DNA from: Rhodospirillales bacterium
Lineage (GTDB): Bacteria > Pseudomonadota > Alphaproteobacteria > ATCC43930 > CGMCC-115725
Reading direction: 5' to 3'
Assembly: GCA_027315365.1 (NCBI GenBank)
Contig: DAHUYF010000041.1
Span: 1 to 64,000, forward strand
DNA: 64,000 bases
In this document: piece by piece, positions 17,243 to 26,228 of the stretch
How positions within the stretch are numbered: position 1 is the first letter of the stretch
Layout: each line of letters opens with the position of its first letter
Program-made: the position numbers and the translations under genes
The notes under the pieces: generated by a model
The model's database searches: none
The model's input: the letters and a program-made list of their open reading frames with translations, nothing else
Told to the model about the DNA's origin: nothing

Positions 17243-17270
17243 TTGGCGGCAGAATGTAAGAAGATATGAT
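17243..17270 (+). promoter_or_regulatory. Candidate housekeeping promoter of MFS gene
   Basis: TTGGCG (17243-17248) and TATGAT (17265-17270) are separated by 16 bases in a locally AT-richer stretch, 42 bases before the ATG of the MFS transporter. The -10 is close to consensus. Prediction only. Confidence 0.5.
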
Positions 17271-17311
17271 ACGGTTGCGAGTCGCTCCTAATTCGCGAGA
17301 GGAGCTTGTCC

Positions 17312-18661
17312 ATGAATTTTGGACTGACCGGCGCGCAGCCGCTGCCGCCCCCCTCCCGCAAGGCGATGATCGCCGGCTGCGTCGGCTTCGCCGTCGATTT
17401 CTTCGACATCTATCTGCCGGTTCTGGCGCTCGCGCCGGTGACGCCGTACTTCCAGCCGCCAGGGCTGAGTTCGACGGCGACGACGACCATCTATTTTTTC
17501 ATCTTCGCCGCGACCTTGCTGGGCCGCCCGTGCGGCGCGGTGGTCTTCGGCCATTGGGCCGACCGGATCGGGCGCCGGCGGATGACGCTGATCAGCATCG
17601 TCGGCTTCGGCGCCTTCACCTTCCTGATCGCCTGCCTGCCGGGCTACGCCACGATCGGCATGGCGTCCCTGGCGCTGCTGATCCTGTTCCGCTTCGTCGG
17701 CGGCGTCTTCATGGGCGGCGAGTACACCTCGAACAACACGCTGGCGCTCGAGATGGTGCCCAAGGAACGGCGCGGCTTCGTCGGCGGCGTTCTGCAAGGT
17801 GCCTATCCTCTCGGCTTCTTCTTCGTCTCGGTGGTGACCAGCATCCTGCTCGGCGTCACCGCGCCGGCGCAGTACCTGCTCTGGGGCTGGCGCGTCGCCT
17901 TCGTGCTCGGCGCCGTCCTCGCCTACCTGTTCCTGCTCTACTATGTCAGCGTGCCGGAGTCGCCGGTATGGCTGGAAAGTGAAAAGAGCGGCGCGCCGCT
18001 GAAGGACGTGGTGTCGGGTCCGCATCGCAAAAGCCTGGCGCAGATCTTCGTCATGATGGTGGGCTTCTGGTTCGGCGCGCAATCCCTGATCAGTCTCATG
18101 CCGGGGGTGCTGATCCAGCAATTGCACGTGCCCAGCCGGCTGATGACCAACGGGCTGCTGATCACCAGCTTCGTCCAGTTCTTCGCTTTCGTCGGATTCG
18201 GCGTGCTGGGCCAGGCGATCGGCCGGCGCCCTGCCATCGTGCTCGGCGGCATCGCCATCCTGATCGGCGGCACCGGCCTGTATGCCGCGGCGGTGGCCAA
18301 CGCGCTTTCCGGCGGCGGCCCGGTGGCGACGACCTTGATTGCCTGCCTCTGCTATCTGCTCGTCGTCTCGCCCTGGGGGATCGTGACGACCTATATCTGC
18401 GAGCGCTTTCCGACGCAGATACGGGCATCGGGCTACGGCATCGGCTACAGCCTGGCGGTGGTCATCCCCGCCTTCAGCGGCGCCTATCTGCTCGCGCTGC
18501 GCCAGTTCATGCCCTACGCCTACACTCCCGTGGTGCTGATCGGCCTGTCGGGCGTCCTGATCGTCGTCGGCGCGCTGCTCGGGCCGGAAACGCGCGACGT
18601 GGAGCTGCGCGCCGTCGATCGGCGCGTGCAAGGGCGCGTGCGGCGGCGCCAACTGGCTTGA
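17312..18661 (+). CDS. MFS transporter, metabolite:H+ symporter type
   Basis: 449 residues, 12 predicted helices. The motif-A loop between helices 2 and 3 reads GHWADRIGRRRMTL. The first helix contains DFFDIYLPVLALAP, and GGVFMGGEYTSNNTLALEMV with VPKERRGF fits the metabolite:H+ symporter/ShiA-ProP-like subfamily, which carries organic acids, shikimate or osmolytes. A GAGGAG site 8 bases before ATG 17312 fixes the start; a TTG 6 bases earlier was rejected. It is transcribed alone. It follows the bufferin operon but has its own candidate promoter. Substrate unknown. Confidence 0.88.
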   Translation: MNFGLTGAQPLPPPSRKAMIAGCVGFAVDFFDIYLPVLALAPVTPYFQPPGLSSTATTTIYFFIFAATLLGRPCGAVVFGHWADRIGRRRMTLISIVGFGAFTFLIACLPGYATIGMASLALLILFRFVGGVFMGGEYTSNNTLALEMVPKERRGFVGGVLQGAYPLGFFFVSVVTSILLGVTAPAQYLLWGWRVAFVLGAVLAYLFLLYYVSVPESPVWLESEKSGAPLKDVVSGPHRKSLAQIFVMMVGFWFGAQSLISLMPGVLIQQLHVPSRLMTNGLLITSFVQFFAFVGFGVLGQAIGRRPAIVLGGIAILIGGTGLYAAAVANALSGGGPVATTLIACLCYLLVVSPWGIVTTYICERFPTQIRASGYGIGYSLAVVIPAFSGAYLLALRQFMPYAYTPVVLIGLSGVLIVVGALLGPETRDVELRAVDRRVQGRVRRRQLA

Positions 18662-18801
18662 ACCGGACGCATCCGCGCCCGAACGCTGCCGAACTCGCAT
18701 CCGAGACCCGCCGTCCGCGCTCGACGCGTCATCGCCGGCACGCGAAGGAGATGGTGAGGCGCCCGCTCAGCCGATAAGCTGCGCGCGGCAGGAGGAATCT
18801 C

Positions 18802-21273
18802 GTGGACTATCTCGAGGGAACATCGGCCGAGCCGCCGCAGCCCGGCGGCACCGCTGCCGCGGCCGACGACAGCTCCGTCCTCGCGGCGAACGGGGAGATG
18901 GCGCGGCGGGTGCGCGATTTCGACTGGCGCTCGACGCCGCTGGGCCCGCTCGCCGATTGGCCTCAAAGCCTGAAAACCGCGGCCGGGATGATTCTGCTCT
19001 CTCCCGTTCCCATCGTCATGCTTTGGGGCGAGCAAGGCATCATGATCTACAATGATGCCTACTCTGTAATCGCCGGCGGCCGGCATCCGAAGCTCCTGGG
19101 CTCGAAGGTTCGGGAAGGTTGGCCGGAAGTCGCCGACTTCAACGAGCACGTGATGAGGGTGGTGCTGGCGGGCGGGACGCTGGCCTACCGCGACCAGGAG
19201 CTGACGCTCTTCCGCTCGGGCGTTTCCGAGCAGGTCTGGATGAATCTCGATTACTCGCCGATCCCCGACGAGAGCGGCAAGCCCGCCGGGGTCATGGCGA
19301 TCGTCGTCGAGACCACGCAGCGGATAAGGGCGGAAGCCGCGCTGCGCTTCAGCGAAGAGCAGCTTCGCCTGGCGACCGAAGCGGCGGAGGTCGGACTTTG
19401 GGATGTCGATCTCGTCACCGACACGCTGTTCTGGCCGCCGCGGGTGAAGGCGATGTTCGGCATCTCGCCCGATGTTCCGGTGTCGATGGCCGATTTTTAC
19501 GCGGGATTGCACCCGGAGGATCGCGAGGCGACCGGTGCCGCCTACGCCGCCGGTGCGGATCCGGTCCGGCGCGCGCTCTACGACGTCGAATACCGCACCA
19601 TCGGCAAGGAGGATGGCTTGGTGCGGTGGGTCGCGGCCAAGGGGCGCGGCGTGTTCGACGGCGGCGGCAGATGCGTGCGGATGATCGGGACGGCGATCGA
19701 CATCACCGCGCGCAAGGCGATCGAGGAGCGCCTGCGGGAGCTCAACGAGACGCTCGAGCGACAGGTCGAAGAGCGGACCGCGGAGCGTGACCGGGTGTGG
19801 CGGAACTCCCGCGATCTGCTGGCCGTCGTCGGGGCGGATGGCGTGTTCCGCGCCGCCAATCCGGCGTGGACGGAAATCCTGGGCTATGCGTCCGACGATG
19901 TCGTCGGACGGCGCCTCCTGGATTTCCTCTTGCCGGAGGATGCGTCGCTCACCGAAAAGGCGTTGCACGGCGCCGCGTCGGGACGCGATCTCACGGGTTT
20001 CGAGAACCGCTGTCGCCATCGGGACGGAACGACGCGATGGATCTCCTGGCATACCGCGACCGAAGGCGATCTGGTCTATGCCTATGGCCGCGACGTCAGC
20101 GCCGCCAAGGCGCAGGAGGCTGCACTCGCCGAGGCGGAAATCGCGCTGCGGCAGGCGCAGAAGATGGAAGCGATCGGCCAGCTGACCGGCGGCATCGCCC
20201 ATGACTTCAACAACCTGCTGCAAAGCGTGGCCGGCACCCTGGACCTGATCCGGTACCGGCCCGACAATCCCGCGCGGGTGCGCGCCTGGGCGGAGGCGGG
20301 CCTCGGCTCCGCGCGGCGCGGCGCGGCGCTGACCGGGCAGTTGCTCGCCTTTTCCCGATCGCAGAAGCTGGAACTGAAGCCGGTGGACCTCTGCGCGCTG
20401 CTGCGGGGAATGCACGAGCTGCTGGGCCGCACGCTGGGCCCCGCCACCCGCATCGGCATGGACCTCGTTGCGGAGGGCCTGAGCGTCCTGTGCGACGCGA
20501 CGCAGCTTGAGATGGCGGTGCTCAATCTCGCGATCAACGCGCGGGACGCGATGCCCCAAGGCGGCGAACTCTCGATCGGCGCTCGGCCGCGCGTGATCGC
20601 GAACGATCCGGAGCTGGCGAACGGCGATTATGTCGAGCTGGCAGTGCGCGACAGCGGGTCCGGCATGTCCGAGGCGATTGCCGCCAAGGCATTCGACCCG
20701 TTTTTTACCACCAAGGGCGTGGGCAAAGGAACCGGATTGGGTCTCAGCCAAGTCTACGGGATGGTCAAGCAGGCGGGCGGCGTCGCCCGGATAGAATCGA
20801 GCACGCGCAGCGGCACCACCGTACGATTGCTGCTGCGCCGCGTCGAGACGGCGGCGGTACAGGAAGCCGCCGGCGGGGGCGGCGATCCGGCCATGGCGGC
20901 GATTCCGGCAACCCTTCTCATCGTCGATGACGATGCCGCGGTCCGCAGGCTTCTGGCCGACGCGTCGGTCACCTTGGGCTATCGCGTGGTCGAGGCCGAA
21001 GACGGGACTGCCGGCCTCGCCCTGCTCGAGACGGCCGCGCCCGATCTGGCGATCATCGACTATGCCATGCCCGGGCTGACCGGCGCGGAGGTGGCGCGCG
21101 CGGCGCGGTCGATGCGACCCGGTCTGCCGATCGTGTTCGCCAGCGGCTATGCCGACACGGCGGCCATCGAAAGCATTCTCGACGCGAACACCGCCGTGCT
21201 GCGCAAGCCCTTTCAGATCGGCGACTTGCAAGACGCCGTCACCGCCTTGCTGCGCCGCCGAAGCCGCGGTTGA
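18802..21273 (+). CDS. Hybrid sensor histidine kinase with PAS domains and C-terminal receiver
   Basis: 823 residues, no membrane segment, so probably cytoplasmic. A PAS-like N-terminal region covers about 35-170 (VMLWGEQGIMIYNDAYSVI). PAS domains follow at about 185-300 and 330-445. The HisKA box IGQLTGGIAHDFNNLL has the phosphorylated His near 467 and is of the HWE/DFNN type often paired with receiver domains. The HATPase has LNLAINARDAMP, DSGSGMSE and GTGLGLSQVYG. The receiver (about 705-820) has VDDDAAV, Asp753 in AIIDYAMPG and KPF. The start is GTG with AGGAGG upstream. No partner regulator is adjacent; output is likely by phosphorelay to an unlinked protein. Confidence 0.92.
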   Translation: MDYLEGTSAEPPQPGGTAAAADDSSVLAANGEMARRVRDFDWRSTPLGPLADWPQSLKTAAGMILLSPVPIVMLWGEQGIMIYNDAYSVIAGGRHPKLLGSKVREGWPEVADFNEHVMRVVLAGGTLAYRDQELTLFRSGVSEQVWMNLDYSPIPDESGKPAGVMAIVVETTQRIRAEAALRFSEEQLRLATEAAEVGLWDVDLVTDTLFWPPRVKAMFGISPDVPVSMADFYAGLHPEDREATGAAYAAGADPVRRALYDVEYRTIGKEDGLVRWVAAKGRGVFDGGGRCVRMIGTAIDITARKAIEERLRELNETLERQVEERTAERDRVWRNSRDLLAVVGADGVFRAANPAWTEILGYASDDVVGRRLLDFLLPEDASLTEKALHGAASGRDLTGFENRCRHRDGTTRWISWHTATEGDLVYAYGRDVSAAKAQEAALAEAEIALRQAQKMEAIGQLTGGIAHDFNNLLQSVAGTLDLIRYRPDNPARVRAWAEAGLGSARRGAALTGQLLAFSRSQKLELKPVDLCALLRGMHELLGRTLGPATRIGMDLVAEGLSVLCDATQLEMAVLNLAINARDAMPQGGELSIGARPRVIANDPELANGDYVELAVRDSGSGMSEAIAAKAFDPFFTTKGVGKGTGLGLSQVYGMVKQAGGVARIESSTRSGTTVRLLLRRVETAAVQEAAGGGGDPAMAAIPATLLIVDDDAAVRRLLADASVTLGYRVVEAEDGTAGLALLETAAPDLAIIDYAMPGLTGAEVARAARSMRPGLPIVFASGYADTAAIESILDANTAVLRKPFQIGDLQDAVTALLRRRSRG

Positions 21274-21349
21274 CGCGGCGCGGCACCGGCGGCTCCGCTC
21301 GTTCCCTGCGGGCGGGTTTGGCGTTAAGCTGGTCGGTGGAGGTGTCGCC

Positions 21350-21982
21350 ATGGCCGAGATCGAGGAAGTCGCCGGCAAGGACATCGTCATCCGCTTCGAC
21401 GGCACGCGCTGCATCCATGCCCGCCATTGCGTGCTGACGCATCCCGACGTGTTCGTGCCCAATGTCGAAGGCGCGTGGATCCATCCCGACGCTGCGTCGG
21501 CGGAAGCGGTCGCGGCGCTGGCGCATGAGTGCCCCTCGGGCGCCATCACCTACGAGCGGCGCGACGGCGGCGCGGCGGAGGCGGCGCCGCTGGTCAACAC
21601 GCTGCGGCTGCGCGAGAACGGGCCGCTGGCGGTGAATGCACCGCTGGCCGGCGCTGCCTCGGGCCATCGCGCCACGCTCTGCCGCTGCGGCGCCTCGCGG
21701 CGCAAGCCCAATTGTGACGGCAGCCACCGCGCGGCGGGCTTCGTTGCCACCGGCGAGCCGGCCGAGCTCGCTTCCGCGCCGCTCGCCGCCCGCGGCGGGA
21801 CAATGACCGTGACGCCGCTCAAGAACGGGCCGCTGCAGCTCGACGGCAATCTCGAACTCGTCTCGGGCACCGGCCGCACCCTCAACCGGGTGACGCAGGC
21901 CTTTCTCTGCCGCTGCGGCGGGTCGAAGAACAAGCCCTATTGCGACGGCTCGCACCGCAAGATCGGCTTCACCGCGGACTGA
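21350..21982 (+). CDS. Iron-sulfur protein with one Fer4_19 and two CDGSH domains
   Basis: 210 residues. The N-terminal mono-cluster ferredoxin-like domain has Cys21, Cys27 and Cys61 (CIHARHC and HECPSGAI). Two CDGSH zinc-finger-like 2Fe-2S domains follow: CRCGASRRKPNCDGSH (Cys111, Cys113, Cys122, His126) and CRCGGSKNKPYCDGSH (Cys187, Cys189, Cys198, His202). Each CDGSH site uses the 3Cys-1His ligand set known from mitoNEET and bacterial homologues. The protein could be an electron carrier or Fe-S transfer protein. It stands alone, 76 bases after the hybrid kinase; GGAGG precedes the ATG. Confidence 0.93.
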   Translation: MAEIEEVAGKDIVIRFDGTRCIHARHCVLTHPDVFVPNVEGAWIHPDAASAEAVAALAHECPSGAITYERRDGGAAEAAPLVNTLRLRENGPLAVNAPLAGAASGHRATLCRCGASRRKPNCDGSHRAAGFVATGEPAELASAPLAARGGTMTVTPLKNGPLQLDGNLELVSGTGRTLNRVTQAFLCRCGGSKNKPYCDGSHRKIGFTAD

Positions 21983-22050
21983 CGGGCGTAAATCTCCGGT
22001 TAACCAAAATCTGCCATGCTCCACCCCAGGTCGTGTGGAGCGAGGCTTCG

Positions 22051-22233
22051 GTGGTACATTCCATTGAAATATGGCAGTCGGTGGTGACGCTGGCGGAGGA
22101 GCGGCTGCCGGTGCTGATGCCGGCGGCGGCGGCGGATCTGCCGGCCCCTGGCGAGGGCGATGACGTCCTGATCGAACTCAGCCGCCAATTTCCCGCCCTG
22201 TCGCGCGAGATCGCCGCCTATCTGGCGCGCTAG
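22051..22233 (+). CDS. Possible small protein (60 residues)
   Basis: From a GTG at 22051 the frame reads MVHSIEIWQSVVTLAEERLP, then a short Ala/Pro linker and LIELSRQFPALSREIAAYLA. The composition (amphipathic helices, acidic/basic balance) looks coding, and a GGAG lies 10 bases upstream. An alternative GTG at 22033 is in frame. Not recognised; it could be spurious in such G+C-rich DNA. It precedes an AT-rich inverted repeat and the 205-residue gene. Confidence 0.4.
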   Translation: MVHSIEIWQSVVTLAEERLPVLMPAAAADLPAPGEGDDVLIELSRQFPALSREIAAYLAR

Positions 22234-22242
22234 TTAGATCGC

Positions 22243-22262
22243 TAAAATTGGGTTGAATTTTA
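22243..22262. repeat. AT-rich inverted repeat
   Basis: TAAAATT (22243-22249) and AATTTTA (22256-22262) form a perfect 7-base inverted repeat over GGGTTG. A second perfect dyad, TGCTTG-G-CAAGCA, follows at 22265-22277. Both lie between the stop at 22233 and the next start at 22320. They may be an operator or a weak terminator. Confidence 0.45.
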
Positions 22263-22319
22263 TGTGCTTGGCAAGCATTGCCCGGGCAGACTCGGGATCG
22301 GGCCGATGAGGGCAATGCG

Positions 22320-22937
22320 ATGGCGGCGAGCACGCGCGCGACAAGCTTCCGTTGGCAGGAAAGTCTGCGCAAGACGGTGCCGGCCTCGATGGCGCAGCTG
22401 CTCGATGCGCTGAAGCGGCTCTGGGCCGAGTCGGCGGCGCTCGCCGAGAACGCCTATGTCGCCATCCAGCAGCACTCCTTCGAGCCCTACTGGACGTTCC
22501 GCGCCAAGATCAACGAGCATGCCGCGCTGGTGGCGGTGATCCGCGGCCGCATCCAGCAGCAGCGGGACCTGCGCCTGCGCCAGGCCGACATCGCCGGTGC
22601 GGCGGTCGACCGCGAGGAGCAGGAGATCCTCATGCTCACCGTCAAGGCGTGCCTCAAATTCTGCTTCGCGCTGTCGGCCAATCCGTGGCTGCCGATCGGC
22701 GCGCGCGAGACCTTCATCCACGAAATCGATTCGCTGACCCAGGCGCGCGCCGTGCTGGAGAAGGCGCCCGCCGACAAGCTGCCGCCGGGCCTGCTCGACG
22801 ATCTCGACACGGCGCGCATGATCCTCGAGGAGATCATCGACAAATCCCCCTCGCTGGTCAGTTTCGAACGGCGCAAGCCGCCGCCGGCGGAAGAGGCGGA
22901 GGCCGCCGCCGAGGCCACCGCGCCATCGCCCGCCTGA
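22320..22937 (+). CDS. Conserved-looking hypothetical protein (205 residues)
   Basis: The sequence is largely helical and charged: SMAQLLDALKRLWAESAALA, VIRGRIQQQRDLRLRQADIA and DDLDTARMILEEIIDK. It has two central Cys (ACLKFCFAL) and an acidic, Pro/Ala-rich tail. No signal peptide or membrane span. No family recognised. Codon use (third-position G/C) is strongly gene-like. GAGGG upstream supports the ATG at 22320 rather than the TTG at 22278. It may be regulated by the AT-rich inverted repeats directly upstream. Confidence 0.6.
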   Translation: MAASTRATSFRWQESLRKTVPASMAQLLDALKRLWAESAALAENAYVAIQQHSFEPYWTFRAKINEHAALVAVIRGRIQQQRDLRLRQADIAGAAVDREEQEILMLTVKACLKFCFALSANPWLPIGARETFIHEIDSLTQARAVLEKAPADKLPPGLLDDLDTARMILEEIIDKSPSLVSFERRKPPPAEEAEAAAEATAPSPA

Positions 22938-23068
22938 GCACGCGCACGAGCCTTGGCGGCTGAGGGGCGTCTCCTTGCCGTCGCTTCCGTGCCGCTTCCG
23001 GACGGAGGCTACGTCACCGGCGCGGAGCGAATTTTGCAGCGCTGGCGGCATCCGCCAGCCCTTGCATG

Positions 23069-23524
23069 TCAGAGCACCGCATAGACGCTGATCTCGACGC
23101 TGTCCGGCCGCCGCACGCCGCTGCCGACGAACACCGTGCGCGCCAGCCATTGCAGCGCCGGCGCCGCGGTCTCGAACGTCGGCGCGCAGCGGAAGTAATA
23201 GGCGCCGGGATCCACCGGCTCGCCGGCGGCGAGCCGGGCGATCACCTCCGGCGGTCCGTGGCGCAGGCCGCGATTCACCACCGAGACCAGCGCGCCGTCC
23301 TGGGCTTCGATCGTGTAGCGCGCCTCGAGCTCGGCGCAGCCGTCCCGCCGGACGATCTGCCAATCGGCGCCGCCGGGCAGCACGCGGCCGGCAAGCCGCG
23401 GGCCGTCGATGCGGCCGCCGGTGATTGGGATGACGCGGCGCCGTCCGGCAGCCGTCTCGCCCAGTTCGAGCGCTGGCGCGACGGTGACGCTGAGCCGGAA
23501 GGCGAGATCGAGGGCCGGGGTCAC
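23069..23524 (-). CDS. DUF3237 family protein
   Basis: 151 residues of a single beta-barrel-like domain: LDLAFRLSVTVAPALELGET, ITGGRIDGPRLAGRVLPGGAD, and VDPGAYYFRCAPTFETAAP, which are the DUF3237/UPF0311 hallmarks. The function of the family is unknown. It starts at a GTG (23524) that overlaps the stop of the upstream dehydrogenase as GTGA, so the two form a small operon, perhaps acting on related metabolites. Confidence 0.85.
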   Translation of the reverse strand: MTPALDLAFRLSVTVAPALELGETAAGRRRVIPITGGRIDGPRLAGRVLPGGADWQIVRRDGCAELEARYTIEAQDGALVSVVNRGLRHGPPEVIARLAAGEPVDPGAYYFRCAPTFETAAPALQWLARTVFVGSGVRRPDSVEISVYAVL

Positions 23525-24405
23525 GGCTCCGTCCTGCCGGCGCGCCAGGCGACCAGGGTCGAGGCGTCGCGGCCGCCCCAGCCTTCGCCCGCCGCCGCGT
23601 CATAGGCGTCGAGCGTCCGCTGTGCCAGCGGCAGCTCGGTCCCGGTGCGCGACGCGGCTTCGGCCATCAGGCGGAGGTCCTTGCGCACGCCGTCGATGTC
23701 GAATCCGACATCCGGCGTGCCGCCGGCCAGTGCGGTCACGATCTTGGCGGCGCGATTCTTGAGCGCATTGGCGCCGCCGGAGCTCTCCTGCATGATCGCC
23801 AAGGCTTGGGCGGGATCGATGCCGGTGTCGGCGATCAGCGACATCGCCTCGCGCAGCGCTTCCCAATAGACCGCCAGCGGCAGGTTGATAGCCAGCTTCA
23901 TCGCCGCGCCGCAGCCGCTCGGTCCGAGATAATCGACCCGGCGGCAAAGCTGCTCGAGCAGCGGCTTGGCGCGGGCGAAGGCGGCGCTGTCGCCGGCGGC
24001 AAGGCCGAGGAGCTTGCCGTCGCGGGCCGGCCCGACCGTGCCGCCGACCGGGCATTCGAGCAGCCGGGCGCCCTTGGCCGCGGCCCCGGCCGCCAGTCGC
24101 TTCGTCGCGTCGGGGGTGAGCGTGCTCATTTCGATGAAGAGACTGCCCGCCGCCGCGGCCGCCAGCAGCCCGTCGGCGCCGCCATAGACCGCCTCGGCGG
24201 CGCGCGCGTCAGTCAGGATGCTGAGCACGGTGTCGTGCCGGCGCGCCAGCTCGGCCGGACTGGCCGCCCAGAGCGCGCCCTGCTCGAGCAGCGCCGTCGC
24301 CTTGGACCGGGTGCGGTTCCATATCGTCACCCGATGGCCCTGTTCCAGCAGCCGCAGCACCATCGCGCCGCCCATGCGGCCGGTGCCGCAAAAGCCGATC
24401 TCCAT
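23521..24405 (-). CDS. NAD(P)-dependent beta-hydroxyacid dehydrogenase (3-hydroxyisobutyrate dehydrogenase family)
   Basis: 294 residues. The Rossmann motif is IGFCGTGRMGGAMVLRLL with WNRTRSKA as the cofactor-choice loop; an Arg after Asn hints at NADP. Other family signatures are FIEMSTLTPDATKRLA, ECPVGGTVGPARDGKL (substrate binding) and the catalytic Lys in AAMKLAINLPLA. The C-terminal helical domain includes VGFDIDGVRKDLRLMAEAA. It reduces or oxidises a small beta-hydroxyacid or semialdehyde; the exact substrate is undetermined. Coupled to the DUF3237 gene. Confidence 0.92.
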   Translation of the reverse strand: MEIGFCGTGRMGGAMVLRLLEQGHRVTIWNRTRSKATALLEQGALWAASPAELARRHDTVLSILTDARAAEAVYGGADGLLAAAAAGSLFIEMSTLTPDATKRLAAGAAAKGARLLECPVGGTVGPARDGKLLGLAAGDSAAFARAKPLLEQLCRRVDYLGPSGCGAAMKLAINLPLAVYWEALREAMSLIADTGIDPAQALAIMQESSGGANALKNRAAKIVTALAGGTPDVGFDIDGVRKDLRLMAEAASRTGTELPLAQRTLDAYDAAAGEGWGGRDASTLVAWRAGRTEP

Positions 24406-24656
24406 CCGCCATCTCCGTCAGGTTTGCGTGTCTCGGCCTAGCGCCGTGCCGGCCGGGGGTCAAGCCGACCGCGGCGCGGCCCAACCCAGGCGTTCGTCGG
24501 CCGTGTACGGCGGGCTGACGACCGCCGTGAAAGTTCCCGGCGCGCGGCAAAATTCTTTGCCGTTCGCGCCACAAAGACGAGTCCGCAGCGCCCGCAACTC
24601 ATGGTAGCGTAATCGTCATCGGCACCGGGGGGGCCGTGGGAACGGAGAGGACTCCC

Positions 24657-26216
24657 ATGACGCATCGCATTCTGCCCGCACTCGCGCTCCTGGCGCTGGC
24701 GGCATGCCAGCCCTATTCCGCCGGCCCGTCATCGGTCGGGGTCGATAGTTACGCGCCGCAGCGCGGCCCCGTGCTTGCCGGCGGCGAGACCGCGTCCCAT
24801 GCCGGCAAGGATTATGCGCCCTTCAGCCCGGCCCAGGCGCCGGCTTACGGTGCCCCGGCGGCGACGCCCGCGGTGTTCACGCCGACCCCCTCGGCGAAGC
24901 CGCCGCCCGACGCGCCGGGCGGCGTCTTCCGCGACATCGATATCCATGGCGGCGAGGTCGGCTTCTGGAACGAAGATCCCGTGGCGAAGCGCGAGGCCGC
25001 AACCTATGCCGACCGCTATGTCGAGCGCATCACCCTGCGCAATGGCGGCGTCATCACCTACGAGATGCTGAATCACGGCACGTTCTCGGATGAGAGCGAT
25101 GCCGATCTCCTCAAAGCGGATCTCTCGCTGCCGCCCTTCCGCGCGCGCGGCCTGAGCTTCGACCCGGCGACGGTGGAGCGGTTCGGTCCCTTCACCTACC
25201 TCGCGCCGTCTTCGGCGGACTACAACTGCTTCCTCTTCCGGGGCAAGTTCGGCGTCTCCGGTGCGCCGATGGAAGAGGCCTACGGCAACATCTGCTACGC
25301 CGCGCAGGCGAGGGATATTGCCTCGATCAAGGCGGAGATGCTCGACCTGCTGGCCCATGCGCGCTTCGGCGGGCGGGCTGGCGCGACTGTCGCCGACGCC
25401 ACTCCCGAGGCGACCAAGACCGCGGCCGGCGCGGCGCGGCCGGTGACGGTCGATCTCGACCGCTGCCGCTACGCGGTGAGCTTCAGCGCCGCGCCGGCCG
25501 CGGCGCAGAAGGGCGGCAGCACCTATCGCTATGCCGAGGGCAGCTACAGCGAAGAGGCGCGCTGCGCGTGCAAGCCCGATGCCGATTATGCCAAGCTGAG
25601 CCAGTTCGATGCCGTCGACGCCGTGCGGCACCTCGCCGAGGCGCGAGGGTTCAAGCTGCAAAAGGCGACGTTCGGCGAGACGCCGGAGCTGGGCAGGGAG
25701 CTGACATTCGAAGCCGTCGCCGACAAGGGCGCCGGCGAAGCCTTCCTGCTCGGCCGCAGCTTCTATGGCAAATGCGGCTTCTCGGTGCTTACCACCGGCG
25801 TCTCCTACGCCGAGCTGCGCAAAGGCCGGAAATTCGTCGCCTCTGTGGCCGCCGCGCCCGAGGCGAGTGCGGCCGCGCCTGACGCGGTGTCCGATGCCAC
25901 CGTCACCAACGCTGCCGGTCCGAACGGGCAGCAGGCCGACGCCGCGCCGCAAGCGGTGCCGGCGACGCCCGTGACGGCGACCGACGCGGCGCCGGCCGCC
26001 GTCCCTGATGCCAAGCTTGCCGAGGCTGCCAAGCAGGGCGACGAGGCCGCGTCCGGCGGCGGCAGCGGCTCGACCGTGCCGCCCCAGGCGGCCCAGCCGG
26101 TGGCCGCCGACGAGGCCGTCCAGCGCCTGCGCCGGCTGAAGCTGCTGCTCGATCAGAAGCTGATCACGCCGGACGAATACGATGCCAAGCGTCAGGCCAT
26201 CCTGAAGACGCTGTAG
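24657..26216 (+). CDS. Predicted outer-membrane lipoprotein with C-terminal SHOCT domain
   Basis: 519 residues. The lipoprotein signal is MTHRILPALALLALAACQPY, with lipobox LAAC. The mid region has repeated Cys in CRYAVSF, EARCACK and GKCGFSV but no recognised family. An Ala/Pro-rich linker (about 395-480) resembles a cell-wall spacer. The end is a SHOCT oligomerisation helix, LKLLLDQKLITPDEYDAKR. The ATG has AGAGGA upstream. It is followed, 12 bases on, by the convergent 488-residue gene. Localisation is predicted from the lipobox (Gln at +2 favours the outer membrane). Function unknown. Confidence 0.75.
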   Translation: MTHRILPALALLALAACQPYSAGPSSVGVDSYAPQRGPVLAGGETASHAGKDYAPFSPAQAPAYGAPAATPAVFTPTPSAKPPPDAPGGVFRDIDIHGGEVGFWNEDPVAKREAATYADRYVERITLRNGGVITYEMLNHGTFSDESDADLLKADLSLPPFRARGLSFDPATVERFGPFTYLAPSSADYNCFLFRGKFGVSGAPMEEAYGNICYAAQARDIASIKAEMLDLLAHARFGGRAGATVADATPEATKTAAGAARPVTVDLDRCRYAVSFSAAPAAAQKGGSTYRYAEGSYSEEARCACKPDADYAKLSQFDAVDAVRHLAEARGFKLQKATFGETPELGRELTFEAVADKGAGEAFLLGRSFYGKCGFSVLTTGVSYAELRKGRKFVASVAAAPEASAAAPDAVSDATVTNAAGPNGQQADAAPQAVPATPVTATDAAPAAVPDAKLAEAAKQGDEAASGGGSGSTVPPQAAQPVAADEAVQRLRRLKLLLDQKLITPDEYDAKRQAILKTL

Positions 26217-26228
26217 CGGCGGGGCGCC

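Noticed and set aside
18520-21549. Minus-strand frame of about 1009 residues opposite the hybrid kinase
   Set aside because: The plus strand holds complete PAS, HisKA, HATPase and receiver motifs; the minus frame is a composition artefact.
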